Assembly: GCA_036320915.1 (NCBI GenBank)
Contig: JAXBDG010000010.1
Location: forward strand, 2,108,001-2,172,000
Source: Linnemannia elongata
Taxonomy: Eukaryota > Mortierellomycota > Mortierellomycetes > Mortierellales > Mortierellaceae
Reading direction: 5' to 3'
DNA: 64,000 nt
Made by a program: the position numbers and the translations under genes
Notes under the pieces: model-generated
Told to the model about the DNA's origin: nothing
What the model saw: the letters and a program-made list of their open reading frames with translations, nothing else
Databases searched by the model: none
Shown: positions 12,739-23,972 of the stretch, one piece after another
How the letters are laid out: each line of letters starts with the position of its first letter
How positions within the stretch are numbered: the stretch's first letter is position 1

Positions 12739-13416
12739 ATGCATTACCTTGTTGAACACGACCCTCACCTAGAGGAAATCATCCCTTTCGTTCTGGTCTC
12801 TGTGGCCATAACCATTATTCTTACCTCTGCTCTTTTAGTTTACAGAAAGCACGAAAAAGTAGTTGTTTTTATTCGTTACTACATCATCTTTCTTAAATAT
12901 CTCTTTATCGTCTTTACCTTTATAATGCTGTTTACAGCAACTCTTCCTGCCACATTTCCAGTCCTCGAGATTATGCTTCAAGATAACCCATCCAATTTGT
13001 CAACGTTGGCGTGGTTTATGTGGTTGTCTTCTATTATTTACTATGGCCTGTTTTACTTGCTTTTCTCACATAAGACCTTCCTTGAATTATCGACTCTATT
13101 CACTCTTTTCTTGCTTTTAAACTCATTGGTTATTGTTTTACGCTACAATAAGCAACACGCTGATATCAGAAATGCTCTGCGTATCATCGCGGCATTTCAA
13201 GCCATAGCCACGGGCAACTTTGCCAGAGATTCAGTCCCAGTTGTCCCTGCAGTCTCGACCGACTATTCAATACCTGTCGAGCAAGACAATGTACGGCCAT
13301 ACTCGACGCACATTCCAGATATCGCAGCGTCCTCCGCCACACGTCCAATTCTCCAACAAGCAATCGAGAATGAACCGGCAACGCATATAGTAACATATGG
13401 GTCTCTCGCACGTTGA
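12739..13416 (+). CDS. Multi-pass membrane protein, function unknown
   Basis: Single open frame of 225 residues starting at the first ATG (12739) behind a C/T-rich leader. Four or five hydrophobic stretches are visible: about residues 15-34 (PFVLVSVAITIILTSALLVY), 43-70 (YYIIFLKYLFIVFTFIMLF), 92-110 (AWFMWLSSIIYYGLFYLLF) and 118-137 (STLFTLFLLLNSLVIVL). The last 75 residues are soluble and Ser/Pro/Val-rich. I do not recognise the family. It lies where an NLR coding region would be expected behind the leader repeat, so it may use a borrowed promoter; that is inference. The product could be a small transporter-like or orphan membrane protein. Confidence 0.6.
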   Translation: MHYLVEHDPHLEEIIPFVLVSVAITIILTSALLVYRKHEKVVVFIRYYIIFLKYLFIVFTFIMLFTATLPATFPVLEIMLQDNPSNLSTLAWFMWLSSIIYYGLFYLLFSHKTFLELSTLFTLFLLLNSLVIVLRYNKQHADIRNALRIIAAFQAIATGNFARDSVPVVPAVSTDYSIPVEQDNVRPYSTHIPDIAASSATRPILQQAIENEPATHIVTYGSLAR

Positions 13417-13460
13417 CCACCTAAACTTCACCAACGCTCCTAAATCACTCAAATAAAGTA

Positions 13461-13522
13461 GCTTGTGGAAACCATGCGTTCATATAGCTACATTGCTTTT
13501 TGATCCTTCGATGTCGGCTCTT
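13461..13522 (+). repeat. Short 28S rRNA-derived fragment
   Basis: About 60 bases match the 3' part of eukaryotic 28S rRNA in sense orientation: GCTTGTGG..., GCGTTCATA..., CATTGCTTTTTGATCC and TTCGATGTCGGCTCTT. It starts at the same rRNA position as the two larger 28S-derived pieces at 33.5 kb and 43.2 kb, but stops after about 60 bases. It lies just after the membrane-protein gene. Confidence 0.7.
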
Positions 13523-13985
13523 TCTCTCACTCATTTTCATTCGGGGTAGGTCGTGTCGTCGATGCTTTGTTCGCTGTGGGTACACTCTTGACTCAGTTTG
13601 ATGTGCTCCTGAATATGGTCTGAGTATGGTCTGTGCTCACAAGATGTGGTCTGTTCGATGAATCAGAAATTTGTAAATGGTCTGTCTGTACGTGTCTGCT
13701 TAGAACAGGGCTGCGAGCGAGTGGCGAGCGAGCATTACTCTCTTTGCTCTCATTGTACGACTCACACCTCTGCTGGACAGCCCATCTTTGATTCACGAGG
13801 TAACCTGAACAACGCTAACGTAAACACATCCTCATTATTATTACTTACACGTTTGAATGATCTATTCATCACTCTCTCCTCAAACTGTTTTTGCCTTCCC
13901 GTTCTAGACTCATCTTTCCCCGCTCCCATAACGGCAGTCATAACTTCCTTCATAGGAGTATGCACCCGACCTCGTTCCGCATATT

Positions 13986-15073
13986 TTCCTGGAAGTGACA
14001 GCTGCCAAGGATTCCTTACAAGCCTGACTGGAAGGGTTTAAGGAATTTCTTGAATACAATAATTTCATTTCCAACAAACCACTCGGCAATATGAGACTGA
14101 CCCGCATTCTACAGCAATACATCAACGTAACCCTAACGGATCTTTTTCGTTTCATCGACAACGTCTCAGATCTAACAAAGATTTACAATCAGGACCTCGA
14201 GACATTCTTCTACCATCCAACATCTATCATTCGAAAAGTCTAATCGTGCTTTGAGGAAGTCAAGGCGGTGGTCGATCAGTATGCCGAGAATTTTTATTAT
14301 TTGTCCGCAACGGCTTAAGAGATAACCGATCTCATCAAGCAGTACGAGGATGACGCCACGGTGCGGCTTTGGGATACTCGCTCAGGAGCAGCTGGCCGTG
14401 TTCTGACCGGTCACACGGGACCAGTAGAGAGCATTGCATTCTCTCCGGATGGTTGTTGGACTGCTTCGGTATGCTCGGATGGAAAGATCCAACTCTGGGA
14501 GGTTGGCGCTGGCGTACTCAAGGCAGAAAAGATGATCGGTCGGTACATAGATAATGTTGTCGCTTTCAAACCCGGTTGTCTCCAGATAGCTTCCAGCCAT
14601 GGAGATGGGAGCGTTCAATTATGGGACAACTCCAAAGTTTCCAATACATATTGTGTAGCAGGACCAGGAGAGCTACAAATTTGCGTTCTCTTCCTGTGGC
14701 CACTAGGTAGCAATAACTCACAGTACCAGTGTTCGGCTCTGGAGGTTGCCATCCCCGAATCAGGATCAGGCGGCGTTACCACTGCAGGATCAGGATATTG
14801 TGTCAATCATTGAAGGGTTCACGAGAACCGTTGTGGACGTTGTATGGAGACCTAACAAGTTAAATTTTGTGACTTCTTGTTGGGATGGATCTATTCGCGC
14901 TTGGCGGGTGGTGGAGGATAGCCATGAGCCAAGAGGAGCGTCTGTCCAGATGCTGTGGTCTTCTGGGCATGCTTTGCTTTACGCCTCAGGCACCTAACTC
15001 CACGATGCCGTCGGTGAGTACCATCAATCGCAAACTACTCCAGCAGCGCAGTGCTATCACGAATTCAGAATAA
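13986..15073 (+). pseudogene. Chimeric pseudogene: helical protein fused to NLR WD40 tail (NLR copy 2)
   Basis: From 13,986 to about 14,357 one frame encodes a helical, charged sequence (FISNKPLGNMRLTRILQQ, then VTLTDLFRFIDNVSDLTK) of an unrecognised family, with in-frame stops near 14,022, at 14,241 and at 14,316. At about 14,358 the same frame continues straight into WD40 sequence (VRLWDTRSGAAGRVLTGH) homologous to the last third of the NLR WD40 array. Frame breaks follow near 14,640, and homology to the NLR C-terminus persists to about 15,073 (INRKLLQQRSA). No NACHT part is present. It is a dead recombination product of two gene families. Confidence 0.8.
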
Positions 15074-15466
15074 AACCATCAACTATTAAACATAACTATG
15101 TATTTGCATTCATGCCATTCGAATTGTGTCCTCTTATGTCTTCTTTTATTTGCTGCTTGTGTAATAGCAAAAAAAAAAAAAAAATACATAGTAGACATGC
15201 CTAGGGTAATGCGCATAGCACAGCGTATGAAGGTAAGAATGGCTGACTGACAAAAATATGAATGGATAGGTATGGAAAGCAGATAGAGACGATGTGGTGA
15301 TTTTGTGGATAAGGCTATTGGTTTCGCAGGCTTTAATCGCTCGTTCCTCATCAAGGATAGATCGCTTTTTTATTCAAAGGGTAGACACCTTGACGATTTG
15401 TTCATTCCCCTTTTCTTTCGTTGGTCAGCCTCACTGAGTTGATAGTCCAAGTCCGTCAATGTGTAT

Positions 15467-15501
<35 letters not shown>

Positions 15502-16451
15502 CGGAATCTCAGAAAAACAACGGAGTTGGTGTAAAAGCAACGCGCCTGAGGGGAGGGCGAAATGTGGGTGTATGTGGTCTTTTATGCTTCTTTTTTTTTT
15601 CTCTCCCTACCTCCACTTCCGGGTCCTTCCTTGATACGATCGAACAATTGAATGAATACCAAACGGAGCAGACAAACAAAAAACACAAAAATATACGACG
15701 ACACAGACCAAACAATAAAAAAGTGTGGGAGAACAAGGGAGCCAAAACAACATTGGATGTGGAGGAGGAGCGAAAAATGACTGAGAAACAGAATGATCCT
15801 GCTGAGCAATATACCCATGATAAATGAGGGACTGTGCGGGTGAACACGGCTGGATGGGCAGACATTTTTTTTGAGATATGTGAAGGGAAGAGAGAGAGAG
15901 AGTTCCAGGGTCATGGTACAGGGTGAAAGGGCGGATATACTGCGGACTTTGAAGGTGGTCGATCGGGGAAGATAGGGAGGAAGAGCAAGGCCTGGAGTTG
16001 CCCGTGGTCATCATCGTCATGATTAAAGTTTTTTTTTACTTCACAGAACCTTTTTGATGACTCTGGTTTTTGGGAGAGGGGCAAGGGTCCCAGCAAAGAA
16101 GCACAGAAAGCTGGATGTGTATTGAAGTTAGTTAAAGGAACGATTAGGAACGAAAGGCAAAGAAGAAAGGGTTGAAAGTGGATGTTTAATAGCGAATACT
16201 CATCCCCAACAACAAAAGTTTCAGACGAGGTGATCAGTTAGCATTGATACATTGATAACCAATTCAGGCACGATCAGTCCGTTAGTTTGCATTTTTGGCA
16301 TTCAATTGATCAGTCAGTCGTCCGTTATATTTTATTTTTCTCCGAACAGTCGTACCTTTTTATTTCGTTCGAACTGTCTCCACCATCTTTGATCCCCTCA
16401 TTCTTATTTCTTTGTCCTTCGTTATCCTTCTTCTTCCGCTTTTCTTTTTTC

Positions 16452-16484
<33 letters not shown>

Positions 16485-16537
16485 CTCCCTTTCCCTTCTC
16501 CCTTCTCCTTTCTCTCACTTTCAATACCCGCGCTAAA
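15074..16537. other. Intergenic with T tracts; AGX1 leader
   Basis: No supportable gene. Contains an A run near 15,171, a T run of about 33 bases near 15,469-15,501, and a second T run at about 16,449-16,482 inside the C/T-rich leader that leads to the AGX1 start at 16,538. The minus-strand open frames here are compositional shadows of these tracts. Confidence 0.6.
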
Positions 16538-18299
16538 ATGAACACTCTGATCCGCCCGTTGCTCGTCCAGCAGACCCGTCGATTCGCCACTTCCTCGTCC
16601 TCGACTATTTCTTTGCGACCATCCTCCTCTTTTCTTTCCTCTTCTTCTTCTTCTCTTCGTCCTTCTTCTTCTTCTTTCTCTTCAACTTTCACCCGTCGCA
16701 CTCTCTCCCCTCTTCTCGCCAGCCACTCTTACTCCACCATGTCTCCCGCCCACAAGCTTTGCATGATCCCTGGTATGTTCCCTCCATCCTCTCCCACCAT
16801 CAACTGCAACAACCATGCTGCATTCCTTCAACACGACTCGACAACACCAACACCTTCTCCATCCTACTTGCTTCAGCGCTGACTTGAACTAGACTGATTC
16901 GTTCATTGCAAACACAATTGCTTCGACTTGAACGTGCCATTGTGTGAATTCCAGGCACCGAAAAAAACACCTTAAAGAAGCGTGTCAAGAACACCTCGGA
17001 CAATATTTGCCCAACCGAACACAAAACAAACAAAAAACTAATCATCCCTCCTCTCCTTTTCTGCATTTTTGATACAACAAAAAAGGTCCCATTGAGTTCC
17101 ACGAGGATGTTCTCCAGGCCATGGCCACCCCCGCGACCTCCCACGTCGCCCCCAACTTCATCCCCGCCCTCGGCGAGTCGATCGAGCTCTTGCGTAAGGT
17201 TCTCTTCACCTCTGGCCAGCCCTTCATCATTGCCGGATCTGGCACCTTGGGCTGGGACATGACCGCCTGCAACTTGGTCGAGGCTGGCGAGGATGTCCTC
17301 GTTTGCAACTCTGGTTACTTCGGTGACCGCTTCGGCGAGTGGTAAGTCTCTCTTTTTTTTACTTTGCAGTGAACGGTAAACTGATGTGTAATATGGTAAG
17401 GTGTCTAAACGTTCGTGTTTTTCGTTATCTTGTAACATGATAGCTTGGAGACCTACGGCGCCAAGGTCACTCACCTCCGCGTCCCCATCGGCGAGTCCCC
17501 TAAGTTGGCTGCCGTCGCCGCTGCCTTGAAGACCAAGAAGTTCAAGGCCATCACCATCACCCACGTCGACACTTCGACCGGTGTTCTCTCCGACATTAAG
17601 GGCATTGCCGAGGTTGTCCGCGCCGAGTCCCCTGAGACCCTCGTCGTCGTTGACGGTGTCTGCTCCGTCGGCTCGGAGGAGATCCGCATGGATGCTTGGG
17701 GCATTGATGTCGTCGTCACCGCCTCCCAGAAAGCCCTCGGTGCCCCTCCCGGTCTCTGCGTCATGGGTGTCTCTGAGCGCGCCATTGGCGTCTTCAAGGC
17801 CCGCAAGACCCCCGTTGCCAACTACTACGCCAACTGGAACCGCTGGTTGCCCATCATGAACGCCTACGAGTCCCGCAAGCCCTCGTACTTTGCCACCCCC
17901 GCCGTCCAGAACGTCTTTGCCCTCCACGTCTCCCTCAAGCAGATCGTTGAGCAGGGTGTTGAACAGCGCTTCGTCGCCCACAAGGTGGCCTCGGCCAAGG
18001 CCAAGAAGTTCATCCACGACTTGGGCCTCACCCTCGTCCCCACCAAGGTCGAGCACGCCGCCAACGGCATGTCGGCCGTCTACTACCCCGAGGGTGTCGC
18101 TGCCACCGACTTGTTGCCCAAGTTGGCTGCCCACGGCATTGTTGCCGCCGGTGGTCTCCACGTCGAGATTGCCCCCAAGTACTTCCGTATTGGACACATG
18201 GGTATCTCGGTCACCGAGCCCGAGCGTGGTCACCTCGAGGCCACCTTGAACGCCCTCAAGGCCTCCTTGGCCGAGTGCGGCTACAAGGGTGCTCTGTAA
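16538..18299 (+). CDS. AGX1: Alanine-glyoxylate / serine-pyruvate aminotransferase
   Basis: PLP-dependent class V aminotransferase that converts glyoxylate and alanine to glycine and pyruvate. Three exons: 16538-16772, 17086-17341 and 17444-18299; introns of 313 and 102 bases, product about 448 residues. The N-terminal 66 residues are Arg/Ser-rich and lack acids, a typical mitochondrial presequence. The mature part starts at HKLCMIPGPIEFHEDVL and shows SHVAPNFIP, GSGTLGWD, the VVVDGVCSVGSEE strand and the Schiff-base lysine at about residue 260 in TASQKALGAPPG, then YYANWNRWLPIM. The length without presequence fits the family. A second in-frame ATG at 16,739 in good context would give a form without presequence. 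The C-terminus (KGAL) is not a peroxisomal PTS1. Codon use is strongly C-biased, suggesting high expression. Confidence 0.95.
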
Positions 18300-18534
18300 A
18301 TTAGGGATTCTTTCTCTCTTCTCTCAGCATCTCCTTTCCTGTAATTTTGTATCTACCACTCCTCTCAAAACAACTTAGAAACACTCCACGTAGTCTCATG
18401 TACATCAAATAACAACAAAAAAAAAACATTTTTTTGCCGAACAATGATTGAGGAATGCAAAATGGTTGTTGTGAAATGATGATGCCTAATGTTGTGGGAT
18501 ATCTAGAAAAGAAAATTGTGTTCCAGTTGGTGCT

Positions 18535-19700
18535 TTAGTTGCGATGAGCGCTTGAAGTACCCTTCTTGACGCCTCTGGTGGTGCCACGTCCAGCGTTCTG
18601 GCGACCACCACGGCCACCCCATCGCTGAACGGGTGCCCTCGTCTTGTTCTCCTTGACGTCCTCCTTGATCTTTCCGAGCATCATCTTGATCTGGTTTGCG
18701 AGCACAGGCTGACCGCTAGGGGTCTTCTCGCGCATCTTCTTTGTCGTCTTCTCGCGGTTGGCGTAGTATGCGTCACGGCCCTTCTTGGCATCAGCTCTGG
18801 CACGTTGTGCGCGCTATTTTGGCAATTAGAACAAACAATTGAAGGTCAATTTTCGCGCTCGATAGTGTACATGTACAATTTGATCCGCATGCTCCAGAAT
18901 GACATGAACTCAGCCTTCAAACTTACGTCGCGGGCCTCCTGAATGGCCTTCTTCTCGGCTTCACGCTTCTCAATGGCTGCCTTGAAGGGGTTGGGCTTGG
19001 CGGCACGCTTGAACGAACCGTCCTCCTGCTTGGCGTTCTTGTTGCTGGGTGCTGGTGTATCCTTCTTGCCCTTTCCCTTCTTGGGTGCCTCCTCTACTTC
19101 CGACTCCACTTCTTCCTCCTCCTCGGCTTCTGATCCTGATCCTTCCATGTCCTCGTCGCCTTCGCTTCCGCTCATCTCCTCACCTTCGTCATCCTTGTAT
19201 GCGACAACGTTTCCTTCATCATCGATCGTCTTCTCTCCAAAGATCTATTCAATTGAACAACATATCCAATGTTAGAATCTGCCGCAATGCCCGTGACCAT
19301 TTCACATGCTCCTGATAGTGCAAAAACAATCGATAATCCTGATCTTGAAAGAGCGCCATACCTTCTTGTAAAACTCAGGGGTCTCTTCAGCCTCCTGCTT
19401 CAAGACTCTAGCATACTCCTTCTTGACCTTGGCCTTATGGATCAAATCCGCCTTCAACTTCTTGGCATGTCCCTTATAAGCATCCGAACCCATATGTGCC
19501 TTAGCCATGGGGTTGAATCCAGTCCTCTTCCTGTTCTGGTTAGGGGCAACATCGCGCTTGAACTGGCTGTTGTAGTCGTTGTTGATACGCTTGGCGACCC
19601 GGTTGCCGTCCTCCTTGCGGTCCCTGCGGGGTGCGGGGCCGCCACGACCACCGCGGCGTCTCTCGAGGGAGTCTCTTGGTAAGCCCAGTTCCTTTGGCAT
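18535..19700 (-). CDS. FYV7: rRNA-processing protein Fyv7/CCDC59-like
   Basis: Nucleolar factor for small-subunit rRNA processing. Three exons on the minus strand: 19700-19362, 19244-18927 and 18813-18535, all phase 0, about 311 residues. The N-terminal part is basic (ERRRGGRGG, FKRDVAPNQNRKRTGFNPMAKAH). A central acidic block (MSGSEGDEDMEGSGSEAEEE) is followed by the family signature KPNPFKAAIEKREAEKK and a continuous charged helix spanning the last intron (EARD/RAQRARADAKKGRDAYY), then an Arg/Gly-rich tail. Longer than yeast Fyv7 (about 150) and closer to animal CCDC59/TAP26. Divergently transcribed from TSR4, sharing a short promoter. Confidence 0.8.
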
Positions 19701-19878
19701 TATGTATATATATGTGGTGTATTAGGTGCGAGTGAGTTGGGAGGGCGGCGTCGGTGTCCGAGGGTGGGCTGGGAAGATGGAGAGATGGAAGTGAAAAGAA
19801 AGGAAGAGTGCAATGGTTTGAATAGGTGTGCAAGTTGAAGAACGAAGTGACTGCTATCTGAAAAGTAAACAGTTTTTT

Positions 19879-19909
<31 letters not shown>

Positions 19910-20023
19910 GAGCCTTTTCGGTTTTGCAGCTGCGGTCCCTTTTTTTTTTCAGTCTCGTCACATACTCCTCAGTGCAAACTCTTCAGTTCATTCCTTCGCA
20001 CACAAACATTAGGCATCGGCGCA
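19701..20023. promoter_or_regulatory. Shared divergent promoter of FYV7 and TSR4
   Basis: 323 bases separate the two start codons. The region holds T runs of about 32 and 10 bases (about 19,878-19,950) and C/T-rich leader DNA. No TATA box is obvious. Head-to-head placement of two ribosome-assembly genes suggests co-regulation; that is inference. Confidence 0.5.
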
Positions 20024-22142
20024 ATGGACAAGAAAAAGAACAACAATGCCCAAGGAGGTCGCACAAATGGAAGCAACAAACCCAAACCTACCGACAAAAA
20101 GACCGTTGCAGACACCACCCTAGGCTTGTCAAACCTCAACCTCGGCACCAACACAAACCCCAAACCCAAAAACAACAACTCTGGAAAGAAGTCATCCAAA
20201 AAGTCTACCTCCTCCTCCTCCAATGGCTCAACAGTAGCAACATCATCACCCGTATCATCCAAGAAGGCAGGGCCTATCCTCCTGGGTATGCCCGACTCAC
20301 CTATGGAGTCGGAGGATGATATCGACCCCTATGTTACCAAGATTGGTGGCGTTCCTGTAAGCAAATCGTTCGAAAACGCTGCGGAGGATGAAAAAATTAT
20401 TGAGTCTTTGATTCTCCAGGAGAGCAAGGAACACCAAACCTATGGATTCTCACTCACGCTTTTCAATTGGATTTCTACAATGATAGTTGTGGCTGTCAGA
20501 GGATCTGCCAGCACCTTCCAAGTACGGTGTCTGCGAAGTATGTGGCAAGAATATGTACCTGCTCCTCCAGGCATATGTGCCCCTCGAGACCTCACCCTAC
20601 GATCGCGTCGTTTATGTCTGGGCATGTAATCAGCGACTCTGCATGCGCAAGGAGGGAAGGTACATACTTCATTCAGGACTCCAGGAACAAAGGAATGATG
20701 CAAGTGTTGCAACCATTGGCGTATCATTTCAATTGAGGTTTTAGGTACTGATAAGTTTTTGAATCTACTCGACTTTTGGAATAGCTTCCGCGTGGTCCGT
20801 GCATTGAAGTTGAACCCAGAGTACGCACAAAAGGTGGAAAAGAAGGCAAAACCCGCTGCACCTCTCGCTCCCGCACCATTAGCCAACGTAAGGATCAAAG
20901 GACTCCAGGAAAACGCGACTGTTTTTCCTTGCATTGGTGGATGTCGGGACGAGTGCTAATATTACACATCTTTCATGTTCTTTAACGTAGCCATTCGGAG
21001 CAGCACCAGGAGCATTTGACATGGGCAATGCCTTGTTTGGCGGAGCAGGAGCAGGATTCAACAACCCTTTTGCACCTGTAAGTTATGGAATCATGGGAGC
21101 GCCATGGCGATGTTCTCGAGACAAAGGACATCAGAGCTGACTGGCGCTTCTACTTTCCACTATGTAACATAGCCCTCGAACACAGTCAATCCATTCGCCC
21201 CACCCCCAGGATTTGGAGCCCCAGCCCCAGCAGCGGCACCTATTTCTTTTGCCAGTATTACATCATCCAACATCCCCGTTAAGGAGGAATCATCCAGCGA
21301 AGATGAAGAAGATACAGTAGAAGGTATGATCGACTCTCCTTTCAGGAACCAAAGGTACTTGTGAGGCAGTGAACGATGTAAGATATTAATTATGAATTAT
21401 TCTAAATTTCTATTATGCAGAGTCGGAACCATGGCCAGAAAAGCCGCCAGCATTTTCACCACACTATTTGTACATTGCGGAGGAAGTGCTCGAGGATTCC
21501 AAGACTGTCAGCGACGACATTGCCGAAAAGTACAGTCATCTCCTCGCTCTGGAGGAGGCTAACCAGGACGATGGAGATGATGACGAGAAGGGCGGCCCAG
21601 GAGGCGCCGGTTGGAGCGGAGAGGCGTATGAGAAGGCGTCTCTCCCCAAGGGTGTTGACAAAGCATTCAAGAAATTCACAGAGCGCGTTCAGGCATGGCC
21701 TGATCAATGTGTCCGGTACCACTTCCCAGGATCACCCCTCTTGTTCTCGTTCTCTGATCCCACAGCACGGACACTCTTGCCAGCCAACGCCTCTCAGCAC
21801 TCAAAACACACTGCACCCAGCGCGCACAGGATCCCAAGATGTCCTGCCTGCAAGGGCCCTCGCGGGTTTGAGTTCCAGTTGATGCCCAACTTGTTGTCGC
21901 TCCTGGATGTGACGTCCAAGAAGTACTTGTCAGAGGAGGAGATGAAGGCTCTGAAGGAGCGGAAAGGCGCGCAGGTGTTTGATATTGGCATGGAGTGGGG
22001 CACTATTTTGGTGTACAGCTGTGTAGATGATTGTTTTGGAAAGAGTGTGGCCAAGAAGGCGGCTGGCGGTGTTGAGGAGGATGGGAAGGTGCCGGCTGTC
22101 AAGTACTTTGAGGAGGTGGCGCTTATTCAGTTTGAGGATTAG
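20024..22142 (+). CDS. TSR4: PDCD2/TSR4-type ribosome-assembly chaperone
   Basis: Chaperone that binds ribosomal protein uS5 (yeast Rps2) during 40S assembly. Six exons: 20024-20356, 20487-20659, 20785-20887, 20991-21077, 21173-21323 and 21421-22142; phases agree and the product is about 522 residues. After a low-complexity Lys/Asn/Ser N-terminus come KIGGVPLWL (the GGxPxWL opening of the family), the zinc-binding CEVCGKNM...QAYVPLE...WACNQRLC finger, an Ala/Pro/Gly-rich linker, and the PDCD2_C domain with FTERVQAWPDQCVRYHFPGSPLLFS, CPACKGPRGFEFQLMPNLL and the end MEWGTILVYSC...EEVALIQFED. All family landmarks are present in order. Exon 4 is only 87 bases. Confidence 0.93.
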
Positions 22143-22254
22143 AAAGGTATGCTAGACTGGAAGTATGTTATTAAAGTCACACAAAGCACCATTGATGGAA
22201 AATGATGGGGCAGTGATCCACTTATCGTTCTTTCTTCCTCGATATTCAAACGCG

Positions 22255-23060
22255 AGTTGACGAATAGTAGTGTTGAAACCTAAGAACCCTGAAACCCCTG
22301 AAACCCCTAAAAGCCCTAAAGACCCCTAAAAAACCGAGTTTACCTCTGCTTTCGTCGTGCCCATCACCCTCTTCGCCATCAGATCTCGACCCCGACGTAT
22401 ATTCCTCAACATCTTCTTCATCATAATCATTCTGGTTCAGCAAATGATTCAATGGTATCTAATATTTTCAGGATGTGTATCGATCAGTTAGAGCCCTGTC
22501 TTAGGGCCACATGTCTAGAGACTTACGATGAGTATAAACCCTACCTTCATAATATTGCATTCTCTGATTCTGATCGCCTTCGATGCCGCTATAATCCTTT
22601 GAAAAGAATCCTCGACCTTTGGGGTAGAGATTGGGGAAGAGATATCCTAGGAGGCATGGGTTTGAATACTTGACGAGTTGCTGGTCACACCCTAGAATTC
22701 CAGGAACCATGTTGTCCAGATAACTCGACTCATCTGCCGTCCTTGTCCCACCGGTGCCAACTGGTCCCATATGAATGAGCGAAGCCCTGATACGTTGACG
22801 TTCCTTCGTCCACACGATTCCCCCATCAAGTCGCTAGGCTCATCGACATCCAACTATCTTATAAACGGGTGATTTGCTTTATCCAGTCCCAGACATTGCA
22901 TATATTTGTTTCTCTTCATCGTCTATCACGACCTTCATGTCTGACAGCTTGACCAAACCGCGCGTTCCGACGTAGGCTCCTAGATATTCGTTGCTCTTGT
23001 AAGGCCCAAGTCTGTTTGATATGAAAGACGACTTGCTCGGGTTGCGCAGGTCAGCTTACT
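22255..23060 (-). mobile_element. Helitron-like remnant, copy A
   Basis: Minus-strand sequence with DESSYLDNMVPGILG, then VKYSNPCLLGYLFPNLYPKGRGFFS. This resembles the region just before the Helitron_like_N domain of fungal Helitron Rep/helicase proteins (NPxLLxxLFPxLFPxGxGxF). The frame is broken and neither the Rep catalytic motif nor the helicase is present. The 5'-side part (GTRGLVKLSDMKVV) is shared with a second copy at 34.2-35.0 kb, which runs the opposite way; the two look about 85-90% alike by eye. The element ends (22,270-22,335) in a degenerate CCCTAAA-like tract. Confidence 0.5.
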
Positions 23061-23299
23061 GCGAGAGCTGGTCAACTCAATTGCATTTAGGCATCATAGT
23101 GGAATGTGAGCGATTGTAAGAGTCAGGAAAGAGGAGGTATGTGAGGCGAGAAAAGAAAGGAGAAAAGGAGAGAAGTGGATCAAGAATGCGATAATGGGAA
23201 ATCGCTGATATACAATGGATGAGACAGAGATGAAAATAAACTATGTGCTGGTTTAAACAGTTGAGTGAAGTAAACCAATGAGTAAACCTTGGTCCTTCC
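23061..23299. other. Intergenic, nothing recognised
   Basis: Short stretch between the Helitron-like remnant and the minisatellite; no coding or RNA feature visible. Confidence 0.5.
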
Positions 23300-23650
23300 C
23301 GGTATCCATTGATCTTTAGTTATCCTTTGGATGAGCCCTTTGTTAATGTCCTTTTGTCGTTGTCCCTTTGGAGTTGTCCCTTGATGTATACCTTGATCTT
23401 TCCAGTATCCTTTGGTCGTTTTCACTGTCCCTTTGACTCCCTTCATCATTCCCCTGCTCTCTTAATTTCTGAATATGTTCGGGGAATAAAAAGATCAGAG
23501 GATGCTAGACGAAAATCAAGGGATGCGGGAGTAAGCCCAAGATATGAGGAAAACACTAAGGGATGAGGAAATGGTCAAGGGACACCATCCATGGGACAAC
23601 TTCAAGGGACAAAATCGATCAAGAAACACTGTCAAAATGATCGAGATGGA
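23300..23650. repeat. Degenerate minisatellite, inverted halves
   Basis: Plus-strand 23,310-23,440 is built of degenerate copies of a TTGTCCCTTTGGAG/TTGATG-type 12-17-base motif. From about 23,510 to 23,640 the reverse-complement motif appears (TCAAGGGACA, CTAAGGGATGAGGAAA), so the tract is roughly palindromic around 23,470. The same motif makes a larger tract at 43.8-44.1 kb. Confidence 0.55.
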
Positions 23651-23972
23651 GGTCTAGATGTTGCAATGCGAAATTCTAATAAACCCCCTTTCGTCCTTGA
23701 TTCTCCTTTTGGCTTTGTTCTCGTGTTCCCTTGGACCACTCCCCCTTTTTTTTTTATCCTCTATCCTGGGCCTCTTTGCTCCTTTTTTTCCGTGACCGTT
23801 TCTCACACTCCACGAACGCGGAGCTCTTTTACAAACAGCATAATAGTCCTTTACTGCTCTTCATCGAATTTACATTTGTCCCCCTTTTTTTCATTAGTCT
23901 GTCTTTTTAAACTCTTTCTTCACATTCTTCTACATCTCTACCCACTCACCAATCAAAAAAAAAAAAAAAAAC

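Noticed and set aside
15459..15827. Lys/Asn-rich open frame with an N-terminal Phe run
   Set aside because: Begins in a 33-base T homopolymer and has A-rich leader-like composition; no homology features.
16800..18233. 477-codon Gly/Val/Asp-rich frame on the minus strand
   Set aside because: It is the antisense shadow of the strongly codon-biased AGX1 exons.
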